Shown: positions 22,649 through 30,289 of the stretch, piece by piece
Layout of the letters: the number at the start of each line of letters is the position of its first letter
Position numbering within the stretch: position 1 is the stretch's first letter
Assembly: GCA_050747865.1 (NCBI GenBank)
Contig: JBOGJI010000368.1
Span: 1-37,410 of the forward strand
Direction: 5' to 3'
DNA: 37,410 bases
Source of the DNA: JBOGJI01 sp050747865
Lineage (GTDB): Bacteria; Acidobacteriota; Thermoanaerobaculia; Multivoradales; JAHEKO01
Notes under the pieces: model-generated
What the model was told of the DNA's origin: nothing
The model's database searches: none
The model's input: only the letters and a program-made list of their open reading frames with translations
Position numbers and translations under genes: made by a program

Positions 22649-25015
22649 ATGAGCAGCGGACCGCGTGGGAGCCGCGGCATACGGTGGCTTGTCGTCGCCG
22701 TGGGCGCAGGCGTCGTCGGCCTCGGCGCCGTCGTCCTCTGGCGCCATTTCGCGGCACCCCCGACGGCCGGCGAGGCATACCAGCGGTTCGTCGCCGAACG
22801 CCTCGCGGGACCGCCGAACCTGGTCCTGATCACCGTCGACACGCTGCGCGCCGACCGGCTATCGAGCTACGGCTACCGTGATCTCGAGACGCCGCATATC
22901 GATCGCCTGGCACGCCAGGGGGTGCGGTTCACCAATGCCGCTAGCACGATTCCCTTCACCCTGCCGGCGCACAGCTCGATTTTGACCGGCACCTACCCGC
23001 CGCACCACGGCGTGCGGGAGAACGTCGGCTATGCCCTCGACGAGTCTCTCGACACGCTGGCGGAGCGGCTGGGCAGGGCGGGTTATACGACCGCCGGGTT
23101 CGTCAGCGCCTTCGTGCTGGACGCGCGGTGGGGCATTGCCCAGGGTTTCGAGCACTACGACGACGACTTCGCCGCCGCCGCCGGGGAGCCGCGACTCAAC
23201 CTGGCCTCGGTGCAGCGGCTCGGCGGCGATACGGCCGCGGCCGCGATTCGTTGGCTGAAGGACGACCCGCCGCAGCCCTTCTTCCTGTGGCTGCACCTGT
23301 TCGACCCCCACGACCCGTATGCCCCGCCCGAGCCCTTTCGCTCGCGCTACCGGCAGCGCCCCTACGACGGCGAGGTGGCGTACACCGACTCCCTGATCGG
23401 CGCGCTGGTCCGCGCCATGCGGCAGACGCGGTTGCTCGAGCGGTCGGTGGTCGTCTTCACCGGTGACCACGGTGAGGGGCTGGGCGATCACGCGGAGGGC
23501 TTCCACGGCTTCTTCGTCTACGACTCGACGGTCCGCGTACCCTTGGTCGTTCGTTTGCCCGACGGCGCCTACGGGGGCCGCACCGTGGGCTCGGCGGTGA
23601 GCCATGTCGATCTCGTCCCCACGCTCCTGGAGACGGCGGGCCTCGTGGTGCCGGCGGACCTCCAGGGGAGGAGCCTGCTGCCGCTCCTCGTCGATCGCAC
23701 GCCGGACGAGCGGGGCGTCTACAGCGAGAGCACCTACCCGCGCGCCCATTACGGTTGGGCGCCGCTCATCGCGCTGCGCACCGATCGCTTCAAGCTCATC
23801 GAGGCGCCGCGCCCCGAGCTCTACGACGTGATCGCCGATCCCGGGGAACGGCACAACCTGATGGAGGAGCAGCCCGACGTCGCTCGCCGGCTGCGCCGCC
23901 AGCTGCACGAGCTGGCCTCGCGGCTCGAGCGGCCGCAGGCAGCCGGCGCGCGGCCCGACCTCGACGCCGACACCTTGCGTCGACTGCAGGCGCTCGGCTA
24001 CGTTGCCGGGCGCGGGGAAGTCGCTGGCGACGGCGTGGACGACGGGGAGCGTGCCGATCCCAAGGACAAGATCCGGATCCATCAGCTGGTCATGCTGGCG
24101 CAGAGCGATCTCGGACACGGGGATCGCGAGGCAGCCACACGGCGGCTCGAGCAGGTCCTGGCGGAGGACGCGCACGTGCTCGACGCCCACCAGATGTTGG
24201 GTGTGCTCGCCGCCGAGCAGGGTCGCCCGGAGGAGGCGCTGGAGCACTTTCAGCGTGCGCTGGCGCTGGACGCCGACCACACGCCGTCTCTCTTCGGTCT
24301 GGCCACGGCCTACCGCGGGTTGGGGCGCCTGGAGGAGGCTCTCGTCGGCTACCTCCGGCTGCAAACGCTCGCGCCGCATGACAGCAAGGCGGCTCTCGCG
24401 ACAGTCGAGATCCTGGTCGAGCAGGACAGGCTCGAGGAGGCGCTTGCGGCGGTGGTCGAGGCGGCGTCGGCGCCACAGGCCCCCGCCCTGGTGCACAACC
24501 AGCGCGGCGAGCTCCTAGTGCTGCTGGGGCGGCGAGGCGAGGCTGAGTCGGCCCTCCAGCGCGCGCTCGACGAAAACCCGGACCTGGCGCAACCCTACTT
24601 CAACCTGGCCGTGCTGGCGGAGGAGCGCGGTGAGGGCGGGGAGGCGATACGGCTCTACCAGGAGACGATCGCCCGCGCGCCGCATCACTACCGAGCTCAG
24701 TTCAATCTCGGCAGGCTCCACGGCAGGCGAGGGGAGCGAGAGCAACAACGCCGGCTCTACCAAGCGGCCATCGAATCCAACCCCGACTTCGTCGAGGGCT
24801 ACTACTACCTGGCCAAGCTCCTCATGGACTCGGGTGACAACCTCACCCGCGCCGAGGACCTGGTCCGCGCCGGATTGGCACGCGAGCAGGGGAGTGGTGA
24901 AGGGCCGCTCGGCCACTATCTTTTGGCGGACATCCTCAACCGGCGAGGGCGTCCAGCGGAGGCGGCAGCCGCGGCGCAACGAGGCCGCCAGCTCGAGGCG
25001 GGAATCGGTCGCTGA
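22649..25015 (+). CDS. Membrane-anchored sulfatase-like (alkaline phosphatase superfamily) protein with C-terminal TPR repeats
   Basis: 788 residues. One N-terminal transmembrane helix (about 12-31) is followed by a sulfatase-type domain: VLITVDTLRADRLSSYG with metal ligands Asp64/Asp69, then Asp273-His274 in FTGDHGEGLGDHAEG. The nucleophile position reads TIPFTLPAHSSILTG with Thr104. There is no Cys/Ser-x-Pro-x-Arg, so formylglycine formation is not expected. From about residue 470 to the end come six or more TPR units. The domain should face the periplasm. Thr-type members of this superfamily include phosphoethanolamine and phosphoglycerol transferases, so phosphate or phospho-group transfer is as likely as sulfate hydrolysis. 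It is divergent from the IclR operon. Confidence 0.85.
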   Translation: MSSGPRGSRGIRWLVVAVGAGVVGLGAVVLWRHFAAPPTAGEAYQRFVAERLAGPPNLVLITVDTLRADRLSSYGYRDLETPHIDRLARQGVRFTNAASTIPFTLPAHSSILTGTYPPHHGVRENVGYALDESLDTLAERLGRAGYTTAGFVSAFVLDARWGIAQGFEHYDDDFAAAAGEPRLNLASVQRLGGDTAAAAIRWLKDDPPQPFFLWLHLFDPHDPYAPPEPFRSRYRQRPYDGEVAYTDSLIGALVRAMRQTRLLERSVVVFTGDHGEGLGDHAEGFHGFFVYDSTVRVPLVVRLPDGAYGGRTVGSAVSHVDLVPTLLETAGLVVPADLQGRSLLPLLVDRTPDERGVYSESTYPRAHYGWAPLIALRTDRFKLIEAPRPELYDVIADPGERHNLMEEQPDVARRLRRQLHELASRLERPQAAGARPDLDADTLRRLQALGYVAGRGEVAGDGVDDGERADPKDKIRIHQLVMLAQSDLGHGDREAATRRLEQVLAEDAHVLDAHQMLGVLAAEQGRPEEALEHFQRALALDADHTPSLFGLATAYRGLGRLEEALVGYLRLQTLAPHDSKAALATVEILVEQDRLEEALAAVVEAASAPQAPALVHNQRGELLVLLGRRGEAESALQRALDENPDLAQPYFNLAVLAEERGEGGEAIRLYQETIARAPHHYRAQFNLGRLHGRRGEREQQRRLYQAAIESNPDFVEGYYYLAKLLMDSGDNLTRAEDLVRAGLAREQGSGEGPLGHYLLADILNRRGRPAEAAAAAQRGRQLEAGIGR

Positions 25016-25036
25016 GACGACCGCCCTCGATGCCGA

Positions 25037-25049
25037 CTGCGGGTCGCAG
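25037..25049. terminator. First hairpin between convergent sulfatase-like and agmatinase-like genes
   Basis: CTGCG, loop GGT, CGCAG form a perfect 5-bp stem 22 bases after the sulfatase-like stop. There is no T-run. With the second hairpin nearby it may stop transcription from both sides. Confidence 0.3.
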
Positions 25050-25057
25050 CGAACACG

Positions 25058-25075
25058 GTCGGCTGTTCGGCCGAC
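25058..25075. terminator. Second hairpin between convergent genes
   Basis: GTCGGC (25058-25063), loop TGTTCG, GCCGAC (25070-25075) form a perfect 6-bp stem in the 76-base gap. Neither side has a strong T-run, so it is a likely but unproven bidirectional terminator. Confidence 0.45.
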
Positions 25076-25091
25076 AGGTACGCCGATCGCC

Positions 25092-25991
25092 TCAGGGCCT
25101 GCGTTGGCGGTTCGAGTCGGCCCAGTAAGAGATGAGCTTGTAGACGAGGCGCGCGGTGAGGAAGTCGCTTACCGGGTGGCCGGCGACGGGGGCGAGCTCG
25201 ACCACGTCCATGCCGACCACCTGCTTCGTGCGGAAGATCTCGCGCAGCAGTTGCAGGGTCGGCCACCAGCGGCCGCCCCCCGGTTCCGGTGTACCGGTGG
25301 CGGGGACGAGCGAAGGGTCGAAGTAGTCAATGTCGAAGGTCAGGTAGACCTTCTCGGGTAGCTTGTCGAGATGCTCGCGGAGTGCCTGCGGCTCGAGGGT
25401 GTCCAGCTCGTAGCCCCAGACCGTCAGCAGCCGCTGGCGCCGGATCAGCTCGCCCTCCTCGGTCGACAGGGCGCGGATGCCGACGGCGAGGGCCGGCACG
25501 CCGTCCTCGTGAAGCCGGCGCATGACGCAGGCGTGGCTCCACGGCGTCCCCTCGTAGGTATCGCGCAGATCAGCGTGGGCGTCGAGCTGGACGACGCCGA
25601 TGTCGCCGTGCACATCGCGGGCCGCCCGCACGGGTCCGATCGTGAGGACGTGCTCGCCGCCCAGGGTCAACAGCACTTTACCCGCCGTGAAATGTTGCCG
25701 CGCCGCCTGGCGGATCTGCTCGATCGCCTCTCCAAGGTCCTCGGCCGGCGGGACGAATGGAGGGAGCGTGGCGACGCCAATCCGGTACGGCTCGCTCTGC
25801 AGCTCCTCGTCGTAGAGCTCGACCTGGGTCGAGGCGGCGAGGATGGCAGCCGGTCCCGCCGCCGTGCCCGTCCCGTACGAGACCGTGCGCTCGAACGGAA
25901 CCGGCCAGATCGCGATGGCGCTCGACTCGTAGGCGGCGAACGGGTCTTCGATACCACCGAAGCTGGAAGCCGCATCAAGGGGCCGGGTCAT
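25092..25991 (-). CDS. speB: Agmatinase-like ureohydrolase (arginase family)
   Basis: 299 residues. The two-manganese site is complete: His114 in GGEHVLT, Asp137-x-His139-x-Asp141 in DAHADLRD, and Asp220-x-Asp222 in TFDIDYFDPS, with ATGTPEPGGG after it. This last motif and the compact length favour agmatinase (agmatine to putrescine plus urea) over arginase. Guanidinobutyrase and other ureohydrolases share these motifs, so the substrate is not certain. The enzyme is cytoplasmic. Its start lies close to the divergent radC start, leaving a short shared upstream region of about 73 bases. Confidence 0.85.
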   Translation of the reverse strand: MTRPLDAASSFGGIEDPFAAYESSAIAIWPVPFERTVSYGTGTAAGPAAILAASTQVELYDEELQSEPYRIGVATLPPFVPPAEDLGEAIEQIRQAARQHFTAGKVLLTLGGEHVLTIGPVRAARDVHGDIGVVQLDAHADLRDTYEGTPWSHACVMRRLHEDGVPALAVGIRALSTEEGELIRRQRLLTVWGYELDTLEPQALREHLDKLPEKVYLTFDIDYFDPSLVPATGTPEPGGGRWWPTLQLLREIFRTKQVVGMDVVELAPVAGHPVSDFLTARLVYKLISYWADSNRQRRP

Positions 25992-26064
25992 GGGGCTGGA
26001 TCATAGTCCGACCGCAGGTGTGGAACCGCAAGGGCGCGCCCGCGGATTCCGTCCTGTGTACGGG

Positions 26065-26763
26065 ATGGGCGCGGCACCGGTACTTTCGACCCTGATCCGT
26101 GAGCTCGCGGAGGAGGAACGCCCGCGGGAGCGGCTCCTGCGCGGCAGCGCCCGGGCGCTCTCCGACGCGGAGCTGGTCGCCGTGCTCCTGCGCACCGGCC
26201 GCCGCGGCGTCTCGGCCGTCGCCCTGGCCCGTGAGCTGCTCGCCGCGGCCGGCGGCATTTCGGGGCTGCTTGGCGCGGCGCCCGGCGAGCTCCGGTGCGC
26301 CGGCCTCGGACCCGCCAAGACGGCGTCGCTGCTCGCCTCCGTCGAGCTCGCTCGGCGCATCGCCCACGGCGAGCTTCCCGAGCGCGAGCCGCTGAGCCGC
26401 CCGGAGGTCGTAGCCCGCTACCTCTACCTGCGCTACCGCGTGAACGGCCAGGAGATCATGGGCGCCCTCTACCTGGACACCCGCAACAGCCTGGTGGGGG
26501 AGAGCGAGCTCTTCCGCGGCACACTCAACCGCGCCGCCGTCGAGCCCGGCCCCCTGCTGCGCACCGGCCTCATGCACCGCGCCGCCGGCCTCGTGCTCTT
26601 CCACACTCACCCGAGCGGCGACCCCAGCCCCAGCGCCGAGGACCTGGCGTTCACCCGTCGCCTGGCAGAGGCGGGAGAGACCGTCGGCATCCGCTTGCTC
26701 GACCACCTCATCCTCGGCTCCGGCCGCCGCTGGGTCTCCCTGCGCCAGCGCGGCGGCTGGTAG
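26065..26763 (+). CDS. radC: RadC family JAB/MPN-domain protein
   Basis: 232 residues from ATG 26065, chosen because family members begin just before IRELAEEERPRERLL; upstream in-frame codons at 25990 and 26056 are possible but run into the agmatinase start. An N-terminal helix-hairpin-helix-like region (about 30-100, with LSDAELVAVLLRTG) precedes the JAMM metalloprotease-like domain, whose HxH-x7-S-x2-D is His180, His182, Ser190, Asp193 (HTHPSGDPSPSAED). LDHLILG closes the domain. The real biochemical role is unknown; the old link to DNA repair is not supported. It sits among housekeeping genes, not in a prophage. metG follows after 60 bases. Confidence 0.9.
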   Translation: MGAAPVLSTLIRELAEEERPRERLLRGSARALSDAELVAVLLRTGRRGVSAVALARELLAAAGGISGLLGAAPGELRCAGLGPAKTASLLASVELARRIAHGELPEREPLSRPEVVARYLYLRYRVNGQEIMGALYLDTRNSLVGESELFRGTLNRAAVEPGPLLRTGLMHRAAGLVLFHTHPSGDPSPSAEDLAFTRRLAEAGETVGIRLLDHLILGSGRRWVSLRQRGGW

Positions 26764-26823
26764 CGGCCGAGCTCATCTCGGCCGCTGCGATAGACTGCCG
26801 CGCTCCGCGGGGCAGAGTCCGTC

Positions 26824-28749
26824 ATGGGTCGCTTCTACGTCACCACGCCGATCTACTACGTCAACGATCTGCCCCACATCGGGCATATCTACACGACGGT
26901 GGTGGCGGACACGCTGGCGCGCTACCGGCGGCTCGCCGGAGACGAGGTCTACTTCCTGACCGGCACCGACGAGCACGGGCAGAACATCGAGCGCGCCGCG
27001 CGCCGGGAGGGAGTGGAGCCCATCGCGCTGGCCGACCGGGTGGTCGAGCGCTATCACGAGTTGTGGCGCACGTTCGCCATCTCGCACGACGACTTCATCC
27101 GCACCAGCGAGACGCGGCACGCCGCCGGCGTCAACGAGATCATTCGCCGCATCGAGGCCGCCGGCGATCTCTACATGGCCGAGCACGAGGGCTGGTATTG
27201 CCCGCCGTGCGAGACCTTCTACACCGAAAAGGAGCTGCTGCCCGGCAATCTCTGCCCCGTCCACGAGCGGCCGGTGGAGCGGCAGCGGGAGGAGAACGTC
27301 TTCTTCCGGCTGTCGCGTTACCAGCAACCGTTGCTCGACTGGATCGACGCCGACCCTGGCTGCATCCAGCCCGAATCCAGACGCAACGAGGTGCGCAGCT
27401 TCGTGACCTCGGGCCTGCGCGACCTCTCGGTCAGTCGCAGCTCGCTCTCCTGGGGCATTCCGTTCCCGGGCCACCCCGGCCACACGGTCTACGTCTGGCT
27501 CGACGCGCTGACCAACTATCTCTCCGCCCTGGGCTTCGGTACCGAGGTCACAGGGCGCTACAAGACATTTTGGCAGGAAGGCGGGACGCGGATGCATCTG
27601 GTCGGCAAGGACATCATCCGCCATCACTGCATCTACTGGCCGGCCTTTCTCATGTCCGCCGGACTGCCGCTGCCGACGACCGTCTGGGCGCACGGCTGGT
27701 GGCTGCGCGACGAGCGCAAGATGTCCAAGTCGGTGGGCAACATCGTCCGCCCGGACAGCCTGGTCGACGCCTTCGGCGCCGACGCCCTGCGCTACTTCCT
27801 GCTGCGCGAGATGGTCTTCGGCCAGGACGCCAACTTCTCGGACGAGGCCTTCATCGACCGCTTCAACAGCGACCTGGCGAACGACCTCGGCAATACGGTC
27901 AGTCGCCTGGTGACGCTGTCGCGCCGCGCCTTCGACGGCCGCACGCCGCCGGTCGTCTGCGACAACAACCCGTTGATCGCCGCGGCGGAGACCGCGGTCA
28001 GCGAGTACCGCGCCGCCATGGAGGAGCTCGCGTTCCATCGCGCCCTGGCCGCGCTCTGGGGGCTCCTGGCGCAGGCGAACCAGTACATCGTGGAGCGCGA
28101 GCCCTGGCAGAGGATCAGGGAGGAGCGGCCGCCGGGCGAAGCCGTGTCCCGTATCTTGTGGAACGGCCTGGAGTCGGTCCGCATCGTGGCCGTCGGCCTG
28201 CTCCCCTTCATGCCGGGACTGGCCCCGCGCGTGCTGGCGGCGATCGGCGCCGGCGAGCCGCCGGCAGACCTGGGGTCGATGAGCTGGGGTGGGCTGCCCA
28301 CGGGCGCCGAGCTGCCGGCCCCGAAACCGCTCTTCCCGCGCATCGACAAAGTTGCCTACCTGGCGGAGATGGCGCCTCCGGCGGCGGCGAGCGAGGAGCA
28401 GCAGCAAGTGGAGGAGGAGCCGGAAATGATCGACATCGAGCACTTCAAGACCGTCGAGCTCAGGGTCGGCACGGTGACGGCCGCCGATCGGATCGAGGGT
28501 GCCGACCGCCTGCTCAAGCTGATGGTCGACCTCGGCGGCGAGTCACGGCAGCTCGTCGCCGGCATCGCCCGGGACTATGCGCCGGAATCGCTGGTCGGCC
28601 GTCAGGTGATCGTGGTGGCGAACCTGCAGCCCGCGAAGCTGCGCGGCGTCGAGTCCCAGGGCATGGTGCTCGCGGCGACAGTGGAAGGCGGCAAGGCGGT
28701 CCTCCTCCAGCCCGACGCCGAGGTACCACCAGGCTCAGGCGTCAGCTAG
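26824..28749 (+). CDS. metG: Methionyl-tRNA synthetase with C-terminal tRNA-binding domain
   Basis: 641 residues. The class I signatures are HIGH at 18-21 (LPHIGHIYTT) and KMSKS at 299-303. A zinc knuckle in the connective peptide uses Cys126, Cys129, Cys144 and probably His147. An anticodon-binding helical domain follows, and residues about 535-641 form an EMAP/OB-fold tRNA-binding domain (VELRVGTVTAADRIEGADRL), joined by a Glu/Gln-rich linker. It charges tRNA-Met in the cytoplasm. The tatD gene begins one base after its TAG, the common metG-tatD arrangement. Confidence 0.97.
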   Translation: MGRFYVTTPIYYVNDLPHIGHIYTTVVADTLARYRRLAGDEVYFLTGTDEHGQNIERAARREGVEPIALADRVVERYHELWRTFAISHDDFIRTSETRHAAGVNEIIRRIEAAGDLYMAEHEGWYCPPCETFYTEKELLPGNLCPVHERPVERQREENVFFRLSRYQQPLLDWIDADPGCIQPESRRNEVRSFVTSGLRDLSVSRSSLSWGIPFPGHPGHTVYVWLDALTNYLSALGFGTEVTGRYKTFWQEGGTRMHLVGKDIIRHHCIYWPAFLMSAGLPLPTTVWAHGWWLRDERKMSKSVGNIVRPDSLVDAFGADALRYFLLREMVFGQDANFSDEAFIDRFNSDLANDLGNTVSRLVTLSRRAFDGRTPPVVCDNNPLIAAAETAVSEYRAAMEELAFHRALAALWGLLAQANQYIVEREPWQRIREERPPGEAVSRILWNGLESVRIVAVGLLPFMPGLAPRVLAAIGAGEPPADLGSMSWGGLPTGAELPAPKPLFPRIDKVAYLAEMAPPAAASEEQQQVEEEPEMIDIEHFKTVELRVGTVTAADRIEGADRLLKLMVDLGGESRQLVAGIARDYAPESLVGRQVIVVANLQPAKLRGVESQGMVLAATVEGGKAVLLQPDAEVPPGSGVS

Positions 28750-28750
28750 A

Positions 28751-29512
28751 TTGATCGATTCCCACTGCCATCTGCAGTCTCTGCCCGCGGACGAGCGCGA
28801 CCGTGCCCTCGATGAGGCGCGCGAGCGAGGGGTCACGGGCTTCCTGGTGCCGGCCACGCGGCTGGACGAGGCCGACGACATCCTGGACCTCTGCCGACGT
28901 CACGCGGACGTCTGGTGCGCGCTCGGCGTCCACCCGCACGAGGCGTCGAGCTGGGTCGACGGAGACGAGCAGCGGCTGCGCGAGCTGCTGAGCGACCCGA
29001 AGGTCGTGGCGGTGGGGGAGTGCGGTCTCGACTACCACTACGACCACGCGCCGCGCGAGACGCAGGAGCGGGTGATGAAGGCGCAATGGGAGCTGGCGAT
29101 CGACGCCGGGCTGCCGGCGGTGGTGCACAACCGGGACAGCGACGAGGCGATGCTCGCGGTCCTGCGGCAGCCGGGCTTCGCGGCGCTGACGGCCGACTTC
29201 CATTCCTTCGCCGGCTCGCTCGCCATGGCGGAGGAGGTGATTGCACGCGGTCTCTATCTAGGAGTGACCGGCATGGTCACCTTCAAGCGAGCCGACAACA
29301 TCCGGGGGATCCTGGCGCGCATCCCGGATGATCGCCTCCTCGTTGAGACCGACACACCCTACCTCGCCCCGGTACCGTATCGCGGCAAGCCCAACCGCCC
29401 GGCCTGGGTCGTGGAGGTGGCGGAACGCGTGGCGCAGGAGCGCGGCTGGAGCGTCGAAGAGACGGCACGCCGCACGAGCGAGAACTTCTTCCGGCTCTTC
29501 GCGCGCACGTGA
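28751..29512 (+). CDS. tatD: TatD family metal-dependent hydrolase (DNase)
   Basis: 253 residues. The start is TTG at 28751, one base after the metG stop, because the family's first motif (IDSHCHLQ) follows immediately. Metal ligands appear in order: HxH in DSHCHL, Glu in VGECGLDYHYD, His in VVHNRDSD, His in DFHSFAG, and Asp in VETDTPYLAP. The C-terminal RGKPNRP is typical of the family. TatD proteins are cytoplasmic 3'-5' exonucleases or DNases used in DNA repair. The unusual start codon and 1-base spacing suggest translation coupled to metG. Confidence 0.93.
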   Translation: MIDSHCHLQSLPADERDRALDEARERGVTGFLVPATRLDEADDILDLCRRHADVWCALGVHPHEASSWVDGDEQRLRELLSDPKVVAVGECGLDYHYDHAPRETQERVMKAQWELAIDAGLPAVVHNRDSDEAMLAVLRQPGFAALTADFHSFAGSLAMAEEVIARGLYLGVTGMVTFKRADNIRGILARIPDDRLLVETDTPYLAPVPYRGKPNRPAWVVEVAERVAQERGWSVEETARRTSENFFRLFART

Positions 29513-29522
29513 GGCGCGTGCC

Positions 29523-30281
29523 TTACACCGGGTTCGGGATATCGACGAACTCGACCTCGAGGCCGAAGCGGTCGGCGAGGTGGTCGCCGAGGGCCAGGAC
29601 GCCGAGGCGCTCAGTGGCGTAGTGGCCGCAGGCCAGGAAGTGGATGCGCGCCTCGCGGGCGATGTTCATGACCCACTCAGAGGCCTCGCCGGTGATGTAG
29701 GCGTCGAGCCCGGCGGCGATCGCCTGGTGGATTTCCCGTTGGGCGCCACCGGAGATGATGCCGAGCGTGGTCATCGGATCCGGGCCGTGGGCGAAGGCCA
29801 GCGGGCGCTGGCCGTAGAGGGCCTCGGCGCGGGCTATGAGCTCGCCGGCCGGCAGCGGCTCCGGAAAGCGGCCGCGCAAGCCGACCGGCAGCCCCTGGTA
29901 CTCGCCGAACGGCTCCACGTCCGCCAGCCCCAGCCGCCGCGCGGCGACCGCGTTGTTGCCCACCTCCGGGTGCCGGTCGAGCGGCAGGTGGTAGGCGAGC
30001 AAGTTGAGGTCGGCGCGAAGGAGCGCCTCGACGCGTCGGAACCGCCAGCCGACGAGCTGGCGCGGCATGCCGTCCCAGAAGATGCCGTGGTGCACCAGCA
30101 CCGCCTGGGCGCCGCGCCGCGCCGCCTCGACGAACAGCTCGTGGCAGGCGGAGACACCGGAGACGATCTTGCGGATCTCTCCGGCGCCCTCGACCTGCAG
30201 CCCGTTCGGGCCCATGTCGGCGCCCGCGGACGCTGACAGGTAGTGGTCCAGGTAGGCGACCAGCTCGTCGCGAGCGACCAC
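29523..30281 (-). CDS. Nif3/YbgI (DUF34) dinuclear-metal-centre protein
   Basis: 252 residues from GTG 30281, eight bases after the pnp stop, so co-transcribed with pnp. Family motifs are MGPNGLQVEG near the N-terminus, LVHHGIFWDG (paired His metal ligands), LLAYHLPLDRHPEVGNN, a central ISGGAQREIHQAIAAGLDAYITGEASEW, and LACGHYATERLGV with the last His/Glu ligands. The family is universal; its biochemical activity is poorly defined and GTP cyclohydrolase annotations are unreliable. It converges on tatD with 10 bases between the stops. Confidence 0.9.
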   Translation of the reverse strand: MVARDELVAYLDHYLSASAGADMGPNGLQVEGAGEIRKIVSGVSACHELFVEAARRGAQAVLVHHGIFWDGMPRQLVGWRFRRVEALLRADLNLLAYHLPLDRHPEVGNNAVAARRLGLADVEPFGEYQGLPVGLRGRFPEPLPAGELIARAEALYGQRPLAFAHGPDPMTTLGIISGGAQREIHQAIAAGLDAYITGEASEWVMNIAREARIHFLACGHYATERLGVLALGDHLADRFGLEVEFVDIPNPV

Positions 30282-30289
30282 GCCCGGGG

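Noticed and set aside
22649..25015. Classical arylsulfatase annotation
   Set aside because: The formylglycine motif is absent (Thr-Leu-Pro-Ala-His instead), so a sulfatase name would overstate what is visible.
26065..26763. RadC as a sign of a mobile element or prophage
   Set aside because: RadC-like proteins occur on mobile elements, but here the gene sits between agmatinase and metG with no integrase, repeats or phage genes.
26295..28754. An 819-codon plus-strand frame overlapping radC and metG
   Set aside because: It is out of frame with both real genes and is Arg/Pro/Gly-rich with no motifs.
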